Source: Saccharopolyspora spinosa NRRL 18395 (lineage in GTDB: Bacteria > Actinomycetota > Actinomycetes > Mycobacteriales > Pseudonocardiaceae). From it: a DNA stretch of 64,000 bases. Made by a program: the position numbers and the translations under genes. Each line of letters opens with the position of its first letter. Position 1 is the first letter of the stretch. Positions 60,126 to 64,000 of this stretch are shown one piece after another. Below the pieces are notes generated by a model that saw nothing but the letters and a program-made list of their open reading frames with translations, searched no databases and was not told the DNA's origin. Where the stretch lies: positions 170,641 to 234,640 of the forward strand of contig NZ_GL877880.1 of NCBI RefSeq assembly GCF_000194155.1, in the 5' to 3' direction.

Positions 60126-61676
60126 TTGAGTACGGCAACCGAGCAGCAGCACTGGCCCGGCCCGCTATCGGCGGCGGTCGCCCGGCTGTGCACCGGGTTG
60201 CGGCCGCAGGTGTCCGAGCGGACCGCGGCCGGCTTCGCCGAGGTGCTGCGCAGGCTGTCCGCGCCGCTGCAGGTGGCCGTCGCCGGCCGGATCAAGTCCG
60301 GCAAGTCCACGCTGGTCAACGCGCTGATCGGGCGCCGGGTCGCGCCGACCGACGTCGGCGAATGCACCCGGCTGGTCACCCGCTTCCAATACGGCACGGT
60401 GGACCGCGTCGAGGTCATCTTCCACGACGGCAAGAAGCAGGCCGTGCCGTTCGACCCCGACGGCGGCATCCCCGCCGACCTGGGCGTGAACATCGACGAG
60501 GTCTCGCACCTGGAGGCCTACCTGACCAACGCCGTGCTTCGCGACCTGACCGTGATCGACACCCCCGGGCTCGGCTCGCTGGACGCCGCATCCGTCGCGC
60601 GCACCGAAGAGCTGCTCGGCACCCGCAAGGAAGAACAAGGCGAGGAGGACACCGAACTGGACCCGGTGTCGCGCAACGCGGTCGCCGGGGCCGAAGCCGT
60701 CCTCTACGTGGTGACGCAGGGCGTCCGCGCCGACGACGAGCAGGCGCTGGCCGCGTTCACCGCCGCCACCGCAAGCCGGGAAGCGGGGCCGGTCAACGCG
60801 ATCGCGGTGCTGAACAAGGCCGACACCATCGAGCCGAGCTCCGTCGAGGACTCCGGCGGCGAGGTGTGGAAGGCCGCCTCGCTGCTCGCTGAGAAGCAGG
60901 CGCAGCTGCTCAAGCCGAAGGTCGCCGACGTGCTGCCGGTGATCGGCCTGCTCGCGGAGACCGCCGAATCCGGCGGGTTCACCGCCGCCGACGCGGAGGC
61001 GCTGCGCGGCCTGGCCCAGCTGGACGAGGCGACCCGCGAAACCCTGCTGATGTCCGCGGACCTGTTCACCAGCTGGGAATGCGACGTGCCCGCCGGCACC
61101 CGCAGCCGGCTGCTGGAGCGGATGGACCTCTACGGGATCCGGTGCGCGCTGGCGGCGATCGACGCCGAACCTGAGATCACCGCGGGCGCGCTGCGGCGGC
61201 GGCTGCTGGACTCCTCCGGGCTGGCTTCGGTGCTGAACCGGCTGGACTCGGTGTTCCGGGCGCGGGCCGACGGCATCAAGGCCGCTGCGGCGCTTGCCTC
61301 GGTGACCGCGCTCGCGCACGCCGCCGGCGACCAGGGCGAGCGGCAGCGGGTGCACGACGCGATCGAGGTTCTGCTGGCCAAGCCGGAGGCGCACCAGCTG
61401 CGGGTGCTGGAGGCGTTGACGCTGGTCGCGGCCGGGGCGGTGGCGATGCCGGCGGACCTGGCCGAGGAAGTGATGCGGGTCGGCAGCAGCAACGACGCCG
61501 GCGAGCAGCTCGGCCTGCCGGGACGGCACCGCATCGAGCTGACCGACTACGCGCTGGAGCGGGCGAACTGGTGGCGCTCGTTCTCGTCGTTCGGCGCCAC
61601 ACCCGCGCAGAGCCGCATCGCGCACGTGGTGCACCGGGCGTACTTCCTGATCTGGCAGCAGCTGCGGTCCGGGTGA
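60126..61676 (+). CDS. Dynamin-like GTPase, first of pair
   Basis: 516 residues. G1 is VAVAGRIKSGKSTLVNALIG, G2 Thr in PTDVGECTRLVTRFQYG, G3 TVIDTPGLGSLDAAS, and G4 IAVLNKADTIEP. A long helical region follows (about 260-500), with LRRRLLDSSGLASVLNRLDS and ALASVTALAHAAGDQGERQR, but no clear membrane paddle. Similar to actinobacterial DynA/IniA-like proteins, which act on membranes in division or envelope stress. TTG 60126 was chosen; the ribosome site GGAAAGG is about 9 bases upstream. Its TGA overlaps the ATG of the next gene. Confidence 0.85.
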   Translation: MSTATEQQHWPGPLSAAVARLCTGLRPQVSERTAAGFAEVLRRLSAPLQVAVAGRIKSGKSTLVNALIGRRVAPTDVGECTRLVTRFQYGTVDRVEVIFHDGKKQAVPFDPDGGIPADLGVNIDEVSHLEAYLTNAVLRDLTVIDTPGLGSLDAASVARTEELLGTRKEEQGEEDTELDPVSRNAVAGAEAVLYVVTQGVRADDEQALAAFTAATASREAGPVNAIAVLNKADTIEPSSVEDSGGEVWKAASLLAEKQAQLLKPKVADVLPVIGLLAETAESGGFTAADAEALRGLAQLDEATRETLLMSADLFTSWECDVPAGTRSRLLERMDLYGIRCALAAIDAEPEITAGALRRRLLDSSGLASVLNRLDSVFRARADGIKAAAALASVTALAHAAGDQGERQRVHDAIEVLLAKPEAHQLRVLEALTLVAAGAVAMPADLAEEVMRVGSSNDAGEQLGLPGRHRIELTDYALERANWWRSFSSFGATPAQSRIAHVVHRAYFLIWQQLRSG

Positions 61677-62140
61677 TGGCGGTGCGGGGCTGGCGACGCA
61701 ACAAACCACCCGAACGTGGAACCGGTGGTGTGCCGGAGGCGTCCGATCCGGGTGAGGGCACGGCCGTTGCCCCGGACGTCGACGCAGGGTTGGGGATCGA
61801 CATGACCGCCGTGACCAGCGATATCGGCATAGACCCGCTGGAGAAGGCACTGGCCGAACGAGCAACGCTGATCCAGCTGTGCGTGTACGCGATGGACCGG
61901 GCCCGCAGCGCAGGAGTGGTGGAGCGGCTGTCCGAGGGCCTGCGCAGGGTCGGCGTCTCGGCGCTGCGCCCGGACGGTACCCGTTTCGACCCGGCGCACC
62001 ACGAGGCGGGCGGCACGACGCCGACCGACGACCCGGAGCTGGACGGGGTGATCGCCGAGACCGAGGTGCTCGGGTTCTCCGACCGGGACCGCGTGCTGCG
62101 CGCCCCGGTGGTGACCGTCTACCAGCTCCGGGCGCAGTGA
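61676..62140 (+). CDS. GrpE-like nucleotide-exchange protein
   Basis: 154 residues. An unstructured, charged N-terminus (about 1-50), a helix (LEKALAERATLIQLCVYAMD) and a GrpE-type beta domain: LRPDGTRFDPAHHEAGGTTP, TDDPELDGVIAETEVLGFSD, RDRVLRAPVVTVYQL. The RPDGxxFDPxxHEAxGTxPTxD pattern is the GrpE head. It is much shorter in the coiled coil than housekeeping GrpE. GrpE heads release ADP from Hsp70 proteins, so an Hsp70-like partner is expected nearby, possibly outside the window. It is coupled by ATGA to the first GTPase. Confidence 0.75.
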   Translation: MAVRGWRRNKPPERGTGGVPEASDPGEGTAVAPDVDAGLGIDMTAVTSDIGIDPLEKALAERATLIQLCVYAMDRARSAGVVERLSEGLRRVGVSALRPDGTRFDPAHHEAGGTTPTDDPELDGVIAETEVLGFSDRDRVLRAPVVTVYQLRAQ

Positions 62141-62225
62141 TCCGCCTTCCGCTGATCACCGCGGCCGGGGACAATTCCCGAGTTCGAGCGCGGTCCAGGC
62201 AGGTAACGAGAGGAGCGGGGCGGAC

Positions 62226-64000
62226 ATGACGCCGACTGCACCGGGTGTCGCGGTCGCCGCGACCCTGCCGCAGCAGGTCAAGCAGGCCAGGGAGAAGCTG
62301 CACGCGGTGCTGCGGGAAGCCGACCCGAGCGCCGCCGAGTGGGTCGAGCAGGTCCGGCGCGGCCGCCCGAAGACGCCCAGCGTCGTGGTGGTCGGCGAGA
62401 CCAACCGGGGCAAGAGCTCACTGGTCAACGCCCTGCTCGGGCATCCGGGTCTGTCCCCTGTGGACGCCGATGTGGCCACCGCCACGTACCTGCAGTTCAC
62501 GCACGGCGAGCAGTGGGCGGCGCACGCCTGCTACCCCGGCCAGCAGGAGCCGGTGCCGTTCGACCTGGCGCAGCTGCCGAGCTGGGCGGGCGCCGGCCGC
62601 GACCTGCCCGAGGGGCAGCTGCCGCCGCGCTACGTTCAGATCACCGCGCCGATCGAGACGCTGGCCCGGGTGATCGTGGTCGACACCCCCGGCGTCGGCG
62701 GGCTGGACGCCCTGCACGGTGAGCTGGCGATGGAGGCGGCCGCCTCGGCGACGGCGCTGCTGTTCGTCGTCGACGCGTCGGCCCCGTTCACCAGGGGTGA
62801 GCTGGAGTTCCTGCAGAGGGTCGCCGAGCGCGTCGAGACCGTGGTGTTCGCGCTGGCCAAGACCGACCAGCACCGCGGCTGGCGGCAAGTCCTGGAAGCG
62901 GACCGGAGACTGCTGGTGGAGCACGCGCCGCGGTTCGCCGACGTGCCGATCTTCCCGGTGTCCGCGCGGATGCAGGAACTCGCCGCGAAGGCACCCAGCG
63001 AACAGGCCGCGGAAATGCTGCGCGAGAAGTCCGGCATCACCGAGCTGCGCACCGAGCTGGAACGGCTGATCGGCGGCCGGTCCGCGATGCTCGGCGAGGC
63101 CAACACGATGCGCGCGCTGTCCACTGTGCTCGGTGAGCTGGCCGCGCGGCTGGAGGCGGAGAAGCGCGCGCTGACCGTCGGCGAGGACGAGGCGGAGTCG
63201 CTGCGCGCGCGGCGAGACGAGCTGACCACCGCGCGGCGCTCGTCGACCCGCGGCTGGCAGGTCAAGCTGCGCGGCGAGATCCAGCGCACCCGCGTCGAGA
63301 CCAGCCACGAGGTGACCCGCCAGGTACGGGAGGTGCAGAACTGGTTCCGGCGAGCGATCGACGGTGCCAACCGCAACCAGCTCGCCGAATTGCCGCGGCA
63401 GGTCGACGTGGCGTTGCAGATGGCGTCGAGCCGGGTCGCGGCCATGCTGTCCGCGCGGCTGGCCACGGTCGCCGAACAGTCGTTGAAGGAGCTGTTCTCC
63501 GCTGAGGAGCTCGACGTGATCCGCTCGCAGTTCGCGCGCGGGTTGCAGGCGCCGATCACGTTGCGCCCCCCGGACAAGCGACCACCGACCGCCGAGGACA
63601 AGCTACTGGTGTTCATGGGCGTCTCCGGCGGGCTCGGCGTCGGCCGGGCGGCGGCGATGCCGTTGGCGGGCTTGGGGATCGCAGCGCTGAACCCGGTGGT
63701 GCTGCCGGTGACGATCGTGCTCGGCCTCGGGGCGGGCTGGTGGATGGCGCGGACCCGCAAACACGCGGCCGACAAGCAGCACTTGAAGCAGTGGCTGACC
63801 GAGGCCATCGCAGACGCCCGCTCGGCGCTGGACCAGCTGGTCGCGGAGCAGTTGATCGAGGCGGAGCAGCAGCTGTCGCTGGCCCTCGACGACGCCCTGA
63901 CCAGGCGCATCGAGGCGATCGAGGGGGAGCTGCGGGAGGTGGACAAGGCCCTGAAGATGGACGCCGCCGAACGCAGCCGCCAACTCCAGACGGTCAACCG
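62226..64000 (+). CDS. Dynamin-like GTPase, second of pair (runs off the window)
   Basis: At least 591 residues, no stop before the window end. G1 is VVVVGETNRGKSSLVNALLG, G2 Thr in DVATATYLQFTHGEQ, G3 VIVVDTPGVGGLDALHGELA, G4 is AKTDQH (variant of NKxD), and G5 is in FPVSARMQE. A helical stalk follows (about 290-450). A hydrophobic double helix, MPLAGLGIAALNPVVLPVTI with VLGLGAGWWMA (about 478-510), is the likely membrane paddle, then coiled coil (LIEAEQQLSLALDDALTRRI). GAGAGGAGCGGGGCGG precedes the ATG. Together with the first GTPase it probably forms a hetero-oligomer. Confidence 0.85.
   Translation, partial: MTPTAPGVAVAATLPQQVKQAREKLHAVLREADPSAAEWVEQVRRGRPKTPSVVVVGETNRGKSSLVNALLGHPGLSPVDADVATATYLQFTHGEQWAAHACYPGQQEPVPFDLAQLPSWAGAGRDLPEGQLPPRYVQITAPIETLARVIVVDTPGVGGLDALHGELAMEAAASATALLFVVDASAPFTRGELEFLQRVAERVETVVFALAKTDQHRGWRQVLEADRRLLVEHAPRFADVPIFPVSARMQELAAKAPSEQAAEMLREKSGITELRTELERLIGGRSAMLGEANTMRALSTVLGELAARLEAEKRALTVGEDEAESLRARRDELTTARRSSTRGWQVKLRGEIQRTRVETSHEVTRQVREVQNWFRRAIDGANRNQLAELPRQVDVALQMASSRVAAMLSARLATVAEQSLKELFSAEELDVIRSQFARGLQAPITLRPPDKRPPTAEDKLLVFMGVSGGLGVGRAAAMPLAGLGIAALNPVVLPVTIVLGLGAGWWMARTRKHAADKQHLKQWLTEAIADARSALDQLVAEQLIEAEQQLSLALDDALTRRIEAIEGELREVDKALKMDAAERSRQLQTVN

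Noticed and set aside
1..64000. CRISPR arrays, tRNA and rRNA genes
   Set aside because: No regularly spaced short repeats and no cloverleaf or TTC(A/G)A-type arm with matching stems were seen on reading; no rRNA sequence.

Overview
The window reads as chromosomal DNA of a high-GC actinomycete, most likely a Pseudonocardiaceae member such as Saccharopolyspora. This genus guess is inference: no rRNA is present. It rests on the very high GC, many GTG/TTG starts, a mycobacterial-type FadE5, Tat-exported PhoX proteins, TipA-type and LuxR/ATPase regulators, and an actinobacterial rpsF-ssb-rpsR-rplI-dnaB block.

Layout. 1-2.2 kb is a graveyard of transposase and methyltransferase pieces. 2.2-7.4 kb holds a HAD dehalogenase, an alpha/beta hydrolase, GrpB, an IS3 remnant, an imported-looking hydroxyproline-betaine epimerase behind a broken quinone oxidoreductase, and a VOC protein. 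8-12.9 kb (minus strand) is the replication/translation block: dnaB carries a 500-residue class 3 intein, a run of DnaA-box-like sites lies behind it, and rpsR has a 26-nt deletion. 13-19.7 kb has a surface protein, endonuclease IV, a GT87 membrane transferase, a frameshifted fadE5 behind twin palindromes, and a nucleoside hydrolase. 20-24.5 kb has a TipA-like regulator, a crcB-DUF190-crcB fluoride cassette, a cupin, an MBL/rhodanese sulfur enzyme and a LysE exporter. 24.8-31.8 kb has a large LuxR-type ATPase regulator, two unknown proteins and an MFS transporter.

31.9-40.1 kb is the most accessory part. Two PhoX paralogues bracket XRE, NmrA, MerR and redoxin pseudogenes, a 260-bp tandem triplication, and an intact erm rRNA methyltransferase. 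Upstream of erm is an unannotated 15-residue leader peptide ending in MRLR, the arrest motif class of macrolide-inducible erm genes. 40.2-50.2 kb has an ACS transporter, an SDR, an amidohydrolase, and a two-component system divergent from an ABC/FtsX exporter. 50.3-55.2 kb mixes decayed genes with trmB, an NTF2-like protein and a universal stress protein. 55.2-59.9 kb has an ABC-2 exporter, a Cof-type HAD phosphatase and a second two-component system. The end carries a dynamin-like GTPase, a GrpE-like protein and a second dynamin-like GTPase that runs off the window.

A dispersed hairpin repeat of about 100-160 bp (four copies) sits at the 3' ends of genes throughout. About twenty gene remnants with frameshifts or stops suggest active decay, although some single-base frameshifts could be assembly errors.
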